From the NCBI GenBank assembly GCA_027604685.1, contig JADHYX010000090.1:1-63217 (forward strand): a DNA stretch of 63,217 nucleotides, given 5' to 3'. This DNA comes from Lobulomyces angularis. Taxonomy: Eukaryota; Chytridiomycota; Chytridiomycetes; Lobulomycetales; Lobulomycetaceae. Below, in pieces: positions 25,848-39,000 of the stretch (the stretch's first letter is position 1; the number at the start of each line of letters is the position of its first letter). The translations under genes were made by a program, and so were the position numbers. The notes under the pieces were generated by a model. The model worked only from the letters and a program-made list of their open reading frames with translations, did not search any database and was not told where the DNA came from.

Positions 25848-28800
25848 TTAATTATTAAACTTATTATTATTTATAATGTCATGAAATGCAACATTTTTTT
25901 TTCTAAAAGATTCTGCAGCGGATGATATAAAATCATTTTCTTCCCCTGTCGCTATATTTTCGTTTACAAAATTAGGTTTAATCGCTGCATTGCTGCCTTT
26001 TACTTCATTATTTATTCCAACGCTGGAAATGTTTTCTACTAAACTTTTTATTCTTTCACTTTCTTTATAAACCAGTCTCTCCCTGGAACGTATCATTTCC
26101 TGTAAACAAATAAAAATTTTTTATTTTTAATTCTGCTACCTCTTTTCTTTGACTCCATTCATCCTCTATTTCTTGAAATTTCGAATTTAAATCTTCCAAT
26201 TCTTGCAACTCATTCAAGTTTTGCTCATTTAATCCAATAGACTTTTCAATTGTGTTTAATTGATGAGACTTATTATTAAGGCTTTGCATTAGGAACGATT
26301 TTCTTGCTTTAAGGAAACTGAATGAGGAAAATAACATTAAAATGAGCTAACCTTCTGCAATAACATCCATAGCAGCAGCCCGCTTTTCTTTTTCAGCTGC
26401 ATTCATTGCAATATTACGTTCCTGTCGGAGTGCTTCTTCGTCTATTTATGTAATAAATAATATGTAGGGACGCTTTAGTTTTACCCATTGTAGCCGCCCA
26501 CCACTTATCAATCATATCACTAGTTTTCCAATCCGCTGCTTCCCAAGCTTTTTTATCTTTTTTTAATTCTTCTGATAATCTTGTAACCTCACCAGCAATT
26601 TTTCTATATTGATATAAAATAAATCGTAAAAAAATAAAAATTACCTTCTTCTTAAATATTCTAATTCTTCTTTCCGAATTTTTTCTCTCATTTGACTTCT
26701 GAAATTTACAATATAGGTTGGGTATTCATTAAAAACAGGATAGGTACCTTCAGATAGTGGTTTAAAATTTTTATTAAACCCTCTCCCACACAATAACTCC
26801 GAAGGTGTAGTAAATGAAATCTCATAAGCTTTGGAAATTAAATTTGCAATATTGATAGGTAAAATTCTGTGGAAAAAGTACTAAAACATTAATGTTAATG
26901 CGAAAAAAATAATATTTCTTACTTGATAATCTTTAATAGATTGAATGGATTTTAGAGCAAACTTATTAACAATTAAAAACGATATCATTATAAAGTAAAT
27001 AAAAATTGGTCTGTTAATGATGATGTGATCAAAAAGTCTCATCCAGTCTTCTTTTGCCAAATTTTCGGAAAAAAATGATTGTAATGGAATCCATGCATAG
27101 ATCTACAGTAATTTAAAGGATGTAATTTCTAAGATATTCCTACCTGAGATGTTATTTTATTTTCCACAAAGTGTCGCAAAAGTTCAGGACAATGCAATTG
27201 CAGTAGATCTTCTATAAAATCTAGACATTCAATAGGGGGATTCGGATAGTATTCCCACCACTTTTGACACCAATTTGCTAAGAAAGATTTTTTAATAAAT
27301 TTAAAGAAATAATTGTACTTATAATGGTTAGTAAGGTTTCAAAACATGAAAAAAAATCTTTTGAAAATACTTTTAGAAAAGGAAATATCATAAAAGGCAA
27401 GTACTCTAAATCCTCAAAGAGAGGGGACCAATACGCTAAAGAGGATAGCATCCTGATTTAAAATTACAATAGCTGTTGAAGTATTTTAATACCTTTCCAT
27501 CGCCTTTGCCAATCTATCACTTTTTATTGGATACTTCTTTCTAAAATCATTAAAAGTAGGATGATTGGGTTTAGTGACTAATGCTTCGTAAGATTGACGG
27601 TTTTCAGGGAGTTTTAGCAAATATCTCCATATCAACACCCTAAAAATTAAAAATAATAAAGCTAGGTTATTCAAAACCTGTATTCCGAAGGAAATCCGCC
27701 AAACTGTTTCAAAAATTTTTTCAGTTTTTTTTTATTAAATTCGCTAGTTTCTTTTTTAGATTCAATTAATTCAAAAAATGTTTTATTTGGCTGAACTAGT
27801 TCCACTTTCTTTGGTTTAGAATAAGAGATTGTCTCAAAATTTCCATCTTTCATCGATGTGTTTTCCTTTTCAATATAGTAATTAAAAACCAAAACATTTG
27901 TATTCTTACAAAATCCAGATCTTCTTCATCAGATTCGATTTGAGCAAGCTAAAATAAAAAATTTGAATTTTGATAATTATTAATTTTTTACCGCTGGGTT
28001 CAAAATTGTATCTAATCTCAAAATACTGGTTAAAAACTTTTGATCCAAATATATCAAGGAAATAACACTTCCATCAGGAGAAATACTGAAACACTTAAAC
28101 TAAAAGATATGGTGTTTTTTATTAGTACACTATTAATTTTGTTTACATTATGACTGCCTGATATTTCAGCGATTTGTTTTCCTTCTACAACATCTAAAAA
28201 TATCATCATTCCAGATTCCGATAATACAGCCAAAATCTTTGATAAATTAATACATTAAATCACAATTTTATATTTACATTCGAGGTTCCCACAAAATCCA
28301 TTTGAATAACAGATTTATTATTAAATTTAGTTAATTGCACCTCTGTAATCAAAACTTTTTCTAAAAGATTCCAAATTAAAACAGTTGATGTCCTATAAGT
28401 AGATGATAGTGATTGCGGGGTTAAAAAGATTTTTATTTAGTTTACAATCCTCCGTATGCCAAGAATTCTCCTGAATTTGAACAAGCTTGGCAGTAAAAAT
28501 TACTTCCCGAAACAGAAGTTTCAGCCTCGAATTCTATTTGAGATAATTATTTTTAAAAAGTAAAAAGACTGATTAATATACTATTTTTCATTTGCTCATC
28601 GATTTCAAATTTCCACAACAATGAAAAATCTGACTGCCATATGTAAATTGTGAAATCATCAAAACTAGTTACAATATATTCACCGTTATTGGAAAACCGC
28701 GCCTTTTTAAATTTACATTAGAGGCTACAAAAAATAAAGATATCACACCTGCTGTACCAAAGCATTAGACGCACCAAGTAGCAATCTGCTTCTACTCCAG

Positions 28801-29558
28801 TTCTCCGTATTCCACACAATAGCTTCCGTTTTACTGGTAGTTATACAAAGATTTTCAGATGGATGGCAAGAAATGAAGGTAATATTCGATTTATGGTACC
28901 CAGTTAACTTTGCTATGAGGTTTCCTGAATCAAAATTGTAGCAATGAATTGACTTATCTGCTAAAGCTACTATCACCTCTCTCTTTCTGATTGAGTTGAA
29001 AATAATAAACTTTGCTGGAATTCCTAATTTTGTAAAATTTAAATATAAAGTAGCTAATTAGAATTTATAAGGCATTACCGGCCCTAGCTACCAGTTCATA
29101 TCTTTGCAAAAAAAAAAAAAAAATTTAGAATTTTTGAAGTTTTATTAAAATTAACTTGTTATTCGGAAAATCAACTTTAAATATATGTCCCCTATCATCT
29201 ACCAAGCCCAGTAAATAGTTAAAGTTTGAATTATTTTCGAAGTTAAAATCGCTGAAACATAAATTTGAAAAACTAACTTGTTTTCGTGTTGAAATGAGAT
29301 TATCAATTTTATAGGAATCAAAATTCGCATTATAAATTTTCAGCAATATTCTAAACATAACAAAACAACAGTTTTTTAATTTTTGAATTTGAGTACGTTT
29401 TATAGAAAACATTGAAAATGACCTGTTAAAAGTTTTTAAAAAATTTACCCTTTTCTACATTTTCCTTGTGTAATTTTCTTCCAAGTTAAAGTTTCCCAAA
29501 TTTTTCCACTTTTAGAATCACTTAAATAAATAGACTTTTTACTTTTCTCCAAATTCAT
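25848..29558 (-). CDS. TBC1D31: TBC1D31 (WDR67) homologue: WD40 repeats, Rab-GAP-like TBC domain, coiled coil
   Basis: Starts MNLEKSKKSIYLS. An early SGKIW motif matches the animal TBC1D31 N-terminus. WD40-like blades follow (VALADKSIHCYNFDSG, TSKTEAIVWNTENW), then the diverged TBC domain (YLLKLPENRQSYEALV, FNDFRKKYPIKSDRLAKAM, ANWCQKWWEYYPNPPIECL, ITSQIYAWIPLQ, KEDWMRLFDHI), then PVFNEYPTYIV and a long coiled coil to the C-terminus. These motifs are collinear with the human protein, which acts at centriolar satellites and the base of the cilium. The TBC domain seems to lack the Arg and Gln fingers of active Rab GAPs, as in the animal protein. It implies a flagellated life stage. Confidence 0.85.
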
Positions 29559-30521
29559 TAATAACCCTGGTTCACTTTTTTGTTAGTTCACAAGTAACAC
29601 AAAAAAATTACCATTTTTGTAAAACTGATGTAGTTCTCCCTTAAAAACTGCAGTTCAGTAAAATTTTCTACCGGCTGCTTTACATGATGCACTAATTGTT
29701 GAATGTTATAAAAGACCACAAGAACATCTACATAGATAGACTGAAACTCTCTAAACAGTCTCTTTTTTTTTAAATTGTAAAGATTTGATTCCGTTGTAAT
29801 TAAACTATTAAATTAAAAGATATACAGGATTTAGTTTTAAAAAGTAATGTAAGGAAACTTTGTAAATTTGTATGCTTTGTATCTCTTTTTAAATCCAGCA
29901 TGATCTCAATGTAAAAACAACTTAAATGTTTTTATCAGAGTTATAATAAAATACTTTTAGATGTTTTGTAAATTTAAAATGGATGTTCTGTAAAAATTAT
30001 TTTTTTTTTTTCCATTCTTGAAGTAAGGCTAACTTTTGTTAAAACTGATCCCGTTCCATGAACCCCAGCTGTAAAAATCTTTCAAACTTACGTACGTTTC
30101 TAGTATTTGAACTGTAATTAGTCTACATAAACATCTTCTAAATTAAAACCTCATCCTTACTTTTCACAATTCCTATGAAATTTAAAATCCTTCTATTTAA
30201 TTGAAATATTATCTTAAATATCTTCTAAGTTACCTATTTACAATTAAATATGGCGAATTATTTAAATCAGAAAATTTCCAACATTGAATAGTTTCAGCAG
30301 TTTTAAAAGTCCCATTGCAAATTCTTCAGCATTTTAGTGATGGCAAAATTTAAAACTGACATTGCTGATGAGGTAAATGGATAAAATGTTCAAAAAATAT
30401 CAGTGTAATACCATTTTAAAAAAAATCTACATTGTCTTCTAGTTCAGACATTTCTTAAATTTCTTTTAAAATTGCATTAAAATTAAACCCTGAGGTTTTT
30501 TTCCAAAATTTTTATTTAAAC
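29559..30521. other. Divergent intergenic region between TBC1D31 and SF3A2
   Basis: About 960 bp between two divergent genes, so it must hold both promoters. Sequence is AT-rich with patches of normal complexity near 30030-30160, but no supported ORF, no tRNA-like clover and no clear motif. Confidence 0.5.
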
Positions 30522-31413
30522 ATGGATTTTCAGGTTTTTATCTACTACAAAAACAAACTTTTTACATGTATATTTCTCCATATAGAATAGAGCTGGTGTG
30601 AATCATGGGAAAGCAGGTTCTAGTGCAAGTCAAGCTAACATTGACCGACGGGAGAGGTACATTTTAACACTTTTAGCTGTTTCTTATTCTTCACAGGTTG
30701 CGAAAATTAGCTCTAGAAACTATAGACTTAACAAAAGATCCTTATTTTATGAAAAATCATTTAGGTTTTATTTCGAATGAAAATTTTATCTTAAGTTGAT
30801 TTAAAAATAAGGTTCATACGAGTGCAGATTATGCTTAACACTACACTCCAATGAAGGATCTTATTTAGCACATACTCAAGGGAAAAAGCATCAATCAAAT
30901 TTAGGTAGGAGAGCTGCTAGAGAGCAAAAGGATCAACCACCACAAGTTGATTTAGGTGTTCAAGCAGCCAATAAGGTGAAAATTGCTAATCAGAGAATGG
31001 TTATTAAAATTGGAAGACCGGGTTATAAAGTATGATTTATTTTACTAATAAAAATTTAATTTTTTACAAAAAAGGTGACTAAAATTCGAGATCCAATAAC
31101 AAGACAACTTGGTCTCTTATACCAGATTCAATACCCTGAGGTACTATTTAAATTGAAGCTATATTTTCTTAAATAATTTTAGATTGGTCAGGTAAAACCG
31201 CAACATAGATTTATGAGTGCATTTGAACAGCATATTGAAGCTCCAAATAAAAATTATCAATATCTACTTTTTGCTGCGGAACCGTATGAAACAATTGGAT
31301 TTAAAATTCAGTCACGAGAAATTGATCGAGGTGAAGGAAAATTTTTTACACATTGGGATCCTGATTCTAAGCAGTTTCATTTGCAGTTATTTTTTAAGAA
31401 CAACACATTTTAG
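30522..31413 (+). CDS. SF3A2: Splicing factor 3A subunit 2 (SF3A2/Prp11)
   Basis: The first exon is only MDFQ (30522-30533), then a GT-AG intron and NRAGVNHGKAG. The rest is highly conserved: RRERLRKLALETIDLTKDP, the matrin-type zinc finger YECRLCLTLHSNEGSYLAHT with the trailing His in QGKKHQ, VIKIGRPGYKVTKIRDP, HRFMSAFEQHIEAP, YQYLLFAAEPYETIGFKI and GKFFTHWDPDSKQFHLQ. About 220 residues, without the Pro-rich tail of vertebrates. It is a component of the U2 snRNP SF3a complex at the branch site, in the nucleus. A dead copy of another 3' splice-site factor (U2AF2) lies 11 kb downstream. Confidence 0.96.
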
Positions 31414-31545
31414 ATTTGGCAATAATAAATAATTATTCATTTTATTCAAAAATTAAAAATTTGTAGGATTAACTTATTTACATTAAAAATATATAACTCA
31501 TATTGAAACTGCAAGAGTACCTTCTCTTTATTTAAGGAAAATTTT

Positions 31546-31959
31546 TTATTTAAGAACCAAATAGTCCCATAGTCCTTAAAATAAAAAGACTAAGTATCAA
31601 AAACAATGAATAAAGTTTACTTACCCTCTTCATAATCTTTGTCATTCTGGTGTTCTAAAATTAAATTTTTAATATCTATGGGAGGCTTTAATCCAAATTT
31701 GTTTGCTCTTTCCCATCTTTCCATTCGAGAAATTCCTACATTAGGCCCGAACTAAAAGGAAATTAAACGCTTTAAAAAATATGAATAATAATAAATAATA
31801 TACTCGGCTATTTAAATCAAATGCTTTCAACATCTCTATTTGGGACTGACGCAAACTATCATCCACCTGTTTCTTCTGTGTATCAACATATTTAAAATTG
31901 TTGCTTTTCAGTTTAGTTGTCTTCTCCTTGTTTTTTGTTATTTGAAAAACTTCGTTCAT
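31546..31959 (-). CDS. POLD4: DNA polymerase delta subunit 4 (POLD4/Cdm1)
   Basis: Three exons on the minus strand, from MNEVFQITKNKEK (31957-31959) to a terminal exon ending WDYLVLK. The C-terminal core is diagnostic: KAFDLNSRFGPNVGISRMER, WERANKFGLKPP and EEGLWDYLVLK, matching the family pattern of FDL, FGP, GI-R-RW, GL-PP and the final LWH-YL. The basic N-terminus is variable. About 120 residues, a normal size. It stabilises polymerase delta at the replication fork. The final exon is only a few residues long and was found by joining across the last intron. S. cerevisiae lacks this subunit, so it marks a lineage that kept the four-subunit enzyme. Confidence 0.85.
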
Positions 31960-32229
31960 ATTTACTGTAGTTTCTATTTAAAATGTTTTGAAATTTTTAT
32001 ATTAAATCTGTATAAAATTTGAAATTTTTTTTTTTTTTTTTGATTTTCAAGAAAAGAAAAATCTTTACAGTATTAAAAAGTTTATTTAAATGAAACATAA
32101 GAAATAATATCTTATTTCCTATAATTTCTAGTTTCTATGTGTAAAATTTGTATTGTAATTTCTATTATTATTACATTTCTTTTGTATGAAAATGTTGGCT
32201 ATTTAATAAAAAATTCCAAGGAGCGTGAC

Positions 32230-33559
32230 TTAAACTGCTTTTAATTTATTCATAAGCTGCTCAATTTCTATACTGGTAGAATTTAACTTTTCAGACGTTA
32301 ACTTATACAATTCAAATACTTTCTTATTTTCTTTTTCTTTTGATAAATTTTTTTCCTCTATTAAATTTAAGTCTTTCATTTGACTTAAAAGATCAAAAAT
32401 TTTTTTTTCCTCTTTTTTTTGTAAATTTTTCTTCATTACCTCGAATTTTTCTTTCCAATCTTTGGATTCTTCAGATAGGTTAGTTGTCTTGGAAGCTAAC
32501 TCTAACTGAATTCACGTTAGTTTATAGTATGAAGTGGTAGTTACCTTGTTTTTGTATAGTTCTAGCTCCATTTCTCTTACTTTATTCTTCCATAATTTAT
32601 TATCATTCGACAACTTTTCACTGAATTCTGATTTTAATTTTTCGATTTCCAGTTCCTTAAAATCAATTTTTTTTTTAAAATTTTTTTTCAATTCGTCAAA
32701 TTTATCTTGCAACTTTAATTCATTTTCTTTCTGGAGTTTTAATTCACTTGTTACCAAGTTCAATTTTATAGCAGAACTCTGCAAACTATCACACTGCTCG
32801 GAAAGTTGCTGTTTCAACAAATTAAGAACATCTACACTTATTGAGACCCTATTGCTATTATAAACACTTTCTACTGTATCGTTCCCCCCTTTTGCCTTAG
32901 TTGTAGACTTTTTTAAGGAAGGCTTTCTTTTTCTTGACCGTGACGGGCTCTCGGATCTTGACCGCCTTGTTGGTGAGGAGGATCGCTTTGTTGATTCAGA
33001 TCTTTTCTTTTTTATAACTTTCTTTATTCTTTTTGGAGATTTTTTGGGAGATAATTTTATGTCAAAATTTGTCAAGTCGATTGCAGAGGCAGCAAAAGGA
33101 TGCTGATTTAAGTGACTACTTATACCAAGTTGATCATGTTTTGGGTTAGGATATCGAGATTTTAAGTGTTGTTCTGGTGTCATTGGTGAGCCACTGAATT
33201 GATATTCCCTTTGGTAAAGTTGCTCTGATGGAGCATTTAGATACTGATAATTCATAGTAGATTGAATTTGCTGTTGACTCATCGGAGTACTGTAATTGAT
33301 GTTTTGATGCTGATTTTGAAAAAGTAAATTTGGTTGTTGCGAATGGTAGTGTGTATTATTAAGTTGTTGAGATGGGGGAGTACTTGAAAATTGAAAGTTT
33401 GAATTTTTTGAAGCATTTCGTTGAGCTTCAAAAAAATTAGGTGTACTGTTATCTTTGTAAAAAATTCAACATAAAAATAATTATTTATAGTTTACAAGGG
33501 AACAAAAAAAAAAAAATACCTATAAAGTTCAAATTGTTGTTGGGCGGTTGCATCTGCAT
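32230..33559 (-). CDS. Unrecognised SR-rich and coiled-coil protein
   Basis: Starts at MQMQPPNNNLNF (33559); an in-frame stop lies shortly upstream. The N-terminal third is Gln/Asn/Tyr-rich and low-complexity. The middle is basic and Ser/Arg-rich (KRSSSPTRRSRSESPSRSRK), typical of nuclear or phosphorylated linkers. The C-terminal half is a long Lys/Glu/Leu coiled coil (ELKLQKENELKLQDKF, MKDLNLIEEKNLSKEK). No globular domain is visible. It might be a scaffold or spindle/centrosome protein, but nothing decides this. It lies divergent to the SET methyltransferase gene. Confidence 0.65.
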
Positions 33560-34021
33560 TGTATATCCTTGTGATTGAAAATACTTTGCCAAAATTTTTT
33601 AATTCAATAACGCGCTTTTTTTATTACAATCGGATATTCAAAAAAGTCAAAATATAATTCTTAAATCCCGCTTAAACAAGATGAAACTTCAAGAAACATA
33701 TATTTTTATTTATCAATTATGCAGAAGCTCTTTTCATTTTTAAGTAACAAATGTCATAAACACTGCAAATTATATCAGTTGCTTTCCGAAATTTAATACG
33801 TTAACTAAACCTTCACTACAAATTTACAGATAAATTAATTCTATTGAATTAACACTGCAAACACAGTAATTGTTTCAACTTATCTTGCAAATAGAAATGT
33901 CAAGTTTCTTTAAAATTATTAACTCACCTTTGCGCCATTTTGAGCGCCAAAAAAATTCCAAAATAAATTTTGTTAATTATCTCATACACCATCATTTCAT
34001 TTTCAACTCTTAAGTCAACTT
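33560..34021. other. Divergent intergenic region between the SR/coiled-coil and SET genes
   Basis: 460 bp of AT-rich sequence that must hold both promoters. No supported exon or motif. Confidence 0.5.
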
Positions 34022-35773
34022 ATGAGCTTTAAGCAAATATCATTTTGTAAGTACTGTCAACTATTCATCAACATTTATCGATTGAACTCAGTTTTTAATT
34101 GCAACTCCATTTATTTTTAGATGATTCCGTGTGCTCTTTTTTTTTGCTAGACTCTTTATATCTTGGATATGAAACCAAAAAAATTTTTTCTGTTAATTAT
34201 TCGAAATTTTTAATGGATTACTACTCGTTTAAAAATATTTTAATTTTAAGTCAAAAAATTGCTTTGGTAGTTAAAGAAAAAGTTATAGAAAACTCCGATT
34301 TGAATTTGGCTACAAATTTAATTTTCGATTTGTTAAACGAGAGCTTGTCAACTAAATATAACACTTTTCCTCTTTTCAATGATTGTGATTTTTCTAAAAT
34401 TGCAAGCAACTGCCATTTTAAGCAGCATATTAAAGCCTATTTGAAAATATTTAATCCGCAATCAGGCATAGAAATATGTGAAACTTTCAGATACAAGCAA
34501 CGTGAAAAAAGTATGTAAGCTTTCACTTTTAAAATTTTAACGTTATTTGAACAGTAAAACTGGATTCTAAAATTGTAGCATCGAAACGATTTAAGGCGTC
34601 AGATCAAGTTTCCTTTTGCACTGGTGTGAAAACTGACTTAACGGAAGATGATGAGAAGTTCTTGGAAACAAATAAACAAGACTTTTCTATTATCTATTCA
34701 CTAAAAAAGGGATACAGCAGTCTGTTTTTAGGTCCTGCAAGATTTATTAACCATGACTGTAACCCTAATGTAAAGGTAAAGTAAAATTTAGTAAAGTTTG
34801 ATTTCAATTCTTCTCTACAGTTTATGCCAATAAGTGGAGGAAACTTGGTTTCCTTTGTTGTCTTAAGAGATATTGAAATTGGGGAAGAATTAACGGTTTT
34901 TTATGGAAAAGACTACTTTGGGGAAAGAAACTGCGACTGCCTTTGCGAAACTTGTGAAAAGTAATCTATAATTTCAAATTTGTTAAAATTTATTATCTCA
35001 GGTTTAACCAAGGCGCAAATGCATCAAAGAATTATATACCAGAAGTTAGGAAAGCTGCACACAACGCTTTACAGTCATCATATATTAAGTGGGAAAGTTT
35101 CGGCCGTGGTTCGCCGACCAAAAAAATTGAAAATAGAAAAACTCATGTGAATTCTTCTCAAAGAACATTGAAAGGATTGTGTACTATTTGTTACAGAAAA
35201 TTTCACACCAACAACGAATTCAATCATTTATTTAACAATTCTATTCGCTTGAATTATTTGTGCTTTAGGTGTACTAGGCATACTTGTAAGTATTTCTTCT
35301 CAACTTTTTTTTTAACTGACTTTTTTTCATGTTTAGTCTTGTTTGGTTTAGTTTATCCGTTGAGATTGATACCCTCTCTGCTTTTAAAGAGAAAACGAGT
35401 TACCAGAATACCAGCAAAGTCAAAACCTTCTAAACAAACTGCCATTGAAATCGTTTCCCCAAATAAAAGGCTGAAAAAGGATTATTTGCTGACCCCTCCA
35501 CCTTCTACACGATTTATATGCAGCGCCAATCCCACACCGATAAAAAAAACTTCTATTTTTGAACAGAGGGCACCTCCGTCACCAGCAATCTCATTGCATG
35601 AGAAAGAGTTTTTTGAGATTAACTGCATTTGTTGTAATCCTAAAAAAAATGAAGGTTTTATGATTGCATGCGAAGATTGTTCGGTTTGGTTTCACGGTAA
35701 CTGTGTTGGAGTACAAGAGCATGACCCTGATTTAACCGAAAAAGATTGGTTTTGTGGTGATTGCTCTTTTTAA
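34022..35773 (+). CDS. SET9: Histone H4K20-type methyltransferase (SET9/SUV4-20 family) with C-terminal PHD finger
   Basis: The first exon encodes MSFKQISF and splices at 34046 to 34121, giving YDSVCSFFLLDSLYLGYETK, the short conserved N-terminal helical motif of SUV4-20 enzymes. The SET core shows FCTGVKTDLTE, the substrate/cofactor motif GPARFINHDCNPN, VVLRDIEIGEELTVFYGKDY and the zinc-binding post-SET CDCLCETCEK. A basic linker follows, then a PHD finger at the C-terminus (CICCNPKKNEGFMIACEDC, WFHGNCVG, WFCGDC). SUV4-20 enzymes add higher methyl states to H4K20, marking heterochromatin and damage sites. A fused PHD finger is not usual for the family and may guide it to methylated histone. 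Confidence 0.88.
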
Positions 35774-36038
35774 AATATAGTAAAAATTGCTATGGAAACT
35801 TGTTATTATCAATTAATTGGATATTTTATTTTTTTTTGTAATGTAAAAGTAATTGAAATTTAATATTGTTACTAATTTTAGAAAAAAAAATAACAAAAAT
35901 ATAAATCTTTTAATTTATTGAAACTTTGGCGAGGTTATTAATATATGATTTTTTAATTTATTAGATATTTACAATTTTTCTTATCATTTATTCAAATGTG
36001 ATGGACTGTATAATGCCTATTGGAGAAGAAAAAATTTA

Positions 36039-39000
36039 TCATTTGAAAAAATTCCCTTTTATTACCATTGCATTTGTGCCATTCTTTATCACTTGAACCA
36101 ACCCACAAGAAAGTGTTTGGGACTTTTTTATAGAACCATCTAATTGTCGGTTTTGACTTTCAGTTATAGGTTTTAATACTGGATAAGTATTGATTAGAGT
36201 GGACTGCATTGCATTGGACTGATTTACAGGTTCCAAGGGAAGCTTCTGGCCAAAGTTTATGTTTGGATGAAACAGGTTCGCGTACTGATGGTAATCATAT
36301 ATATCATAATACATCTTTCTCTCGTTACAGTAGAAAATAGGTTGATGATAAACGTTCCCATTTTGAGAATAGTTGGTATATTGGCAAAGGTTCTGATGTT
36401 GATTACCTTGATGTTGACGAAATGAAGTTGGATGGTGATAAGTTTCAATAAAATTGGAATTCTGAAATTCCTTAACATTGTAAAAGTTATAAGGAGGATT
36501 TGCATTTTTCTTGCTCTTCACAGTATCAGCTGGAAGCATAGTAGAGTAGTTAGCTGCTGGTAGTTTATCACATTTAACTTGATAATACGCCGAAATTTGG
36601 TTTGATATATTATCCACAAAAATTTGCTGCTCCAAACATTTTTGCTTAAAAAATTGTTGCTGTTGAAGTAGTTGCAATTGCAAATTTTGCTGTTCTAGCA
36701 TCATTTTTTGCTGATACAGATTTAGATTGTTTAGTAACGAGTGATTTACTGTATCTGACAATACTAATTTCTGGTTTGTTAATGAATTTAATTCATTAGA
36801 AACTTTCAATTTTCCTTCTTTTAATCTCAAAGTATCATCAAATATGGTTTTTGAGATAACTTTTGAATTCTTGATTTTTTTAAATTTCTTATTTTCCAAA
36901 TTTCGGTAATATGTAGAGTCTTCATTTAATTCTTCAATTTTCACGAAGTTTTTCTTTCCAACGGGAAGTTCATGATCTGCAATTTTTCTACCTTGTAAGT
37001 ATTTATCATACTGGTTTTTTATAGGATCCGCCTTTGTGGGAAACACAAGGTTACGATATGCTTCATGTGTTTCTTCTATATCAGGCGACTGCTTTGTAAT
37101 ATTGCAAGGAATTTTGTAATTATCAGACTGCAGTATCCTATGGCATAATTGCTCTTTTTTTTGAAAATTTTGGTTTCTCTGCGAATCACCTAGATTAGAA
37201 ATTTTAATAGAGTCAGAATATATATTTTCTGGGAAGACTTCAAAATCGACGGGTATCTCAGCCTCTAACTGAATTTTTTCTGTTTGATGCTTTCTTACTT
37301 CTTGATTTGATGATGATTTTAAATTCTTTTTTTTCTGGAAGATTTTATCTTTGTTGAATGGCTTACTTTTGCAATTACCGTTAATACTGTTACTTAATGC
37401 CACTTCCACTTTGTTTTCTCTTCCAGACTTTAAGTAGTTTTTATATTGAATTTTATCGGTTTTTTTTTTTTCTATTTGCGATTGAATAGCTTCAACATTT
37501 GAGTTGAGCTTTTTAGGCTTTAATATTGCTGATTCTTTCTTTTTTATACTTTGCTCACGGTTTTTCTCTAAAATCATCTCCTTGTCAATAACTTCTTCAT
37601 TATCATTTTGCGGAGATTTTAAGTTTTCAACACATTGTAAACAGTTCCAACCATCTTTATTTCCATGATCCTCCACAGCACCATTTTCTGAATTCTTTGA
37701 TAAAGAATGATTAAATTTATTGAAACACGTCATACAATTTTTCTCGTTTGTACTTTCCATCGTATCACAATTCCTTTTTTCATTTAAAATACTTGGAGAA
37801 TAAACTTTTATTCTAATTATTTTAACCGAATTATCCCACCCATCTCCTACGTCAAATTCATCGACTTTTTTTACACCAACTTTGTGAGAGTCTTTTATAA
37901 TTTTTTTTTCCAAATAGTAATTTGAATTTTGGTCAAATTTTTGAGGATCTACTTTGCTAATGTTGCCGTAATGCTTTTTTTCAATAAAATTAATGAGGGT
38001 TTTTGAATTTTTGCCGTCCGCAGAAAAAGTTTTATACTTTCTAAATTTTTCTGAGCTACTGGAAACTTTCACCAATCTAGAGTAGTCAAGTTCAATTTCT
38101 GAAGGTTTTTTATCTGCTGTTGGCATTTTCAAATTTTTAGCTGCTATTTTTTTTTTAGGTTGAGAATTACATGTATCGTCAATTAAAGATTCATCTTGAC
38201 TTGGAGCACCGTTTATATTTTTAAACCCTTTTTCGGTTTTTGCGTCTGCATTCATCAAAGCAAGTATATTTTTTACCGGTTTTGGAAGTTTAGATTTTTT
38301 TTCTAAACCACTGCTGTTTTTAGTGGCATATTCTTCTTTCTTCAAGTCTTTTGACTCATTTTTTTGAAATTCTAGGCTTTCATTTTCTAAATCAATTTCA
38401 GTGCAATTTTCTGAAAAAATGGAATGGGAATTTCCTAGTTCTCTTTTGAGTTTAGAGTTGTCCTTCAGCTTGCTATTGCTTTCAGAAAATTTTCTATCTT
38501 TTTTTTGTTTCCTCGATAACATATCATTTTTACTAACACTTTCAATTTTTTTACTTTGAATTTTAGAAATCTTATTTTTTCTTGACCTATGTACACTTAA
38601 TTCTTCAGTGCCTTCATTCCTGGACTTTATTGGTTCATAATTCGAAAAAGAATTATCTGAATCTTCGCAATTCGTAGAAAGAGAAGATAGTGACGTTTCG
38701 GACTCCACCTCTTCTTCGTCCATCTTCTCAAATTCTACATCTGACTGCAGCTTCACTTCTGATTCCGCAGAATCATTATCATCTTGGATATTTGGTGGTG
38801 AGCGGTGAGACACAATATCCTTTCTTGCAATAGGTACTTCTGTGTTAGACAAATTTTTTGATTTGATAACATTATTTTTCGGCACTTTAGTTCGAGGATT
38901 AATGTTTTTTGGCATATCTTTAGAGGTTTTAATTGAAATTTTATCAATTTTTTTATCTACAAATTTATTCCCTTCACCAGAATTGGATTCCATCGAATTA

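Noticed and set aside
32534..32863. 109-codon plus-strand Ser/Phe-rich ORF
   Set aside because: Shadow of the coiled-coil coding strand; repeated Ser and Phe come from reverse-complemented Lys/Glu codons.
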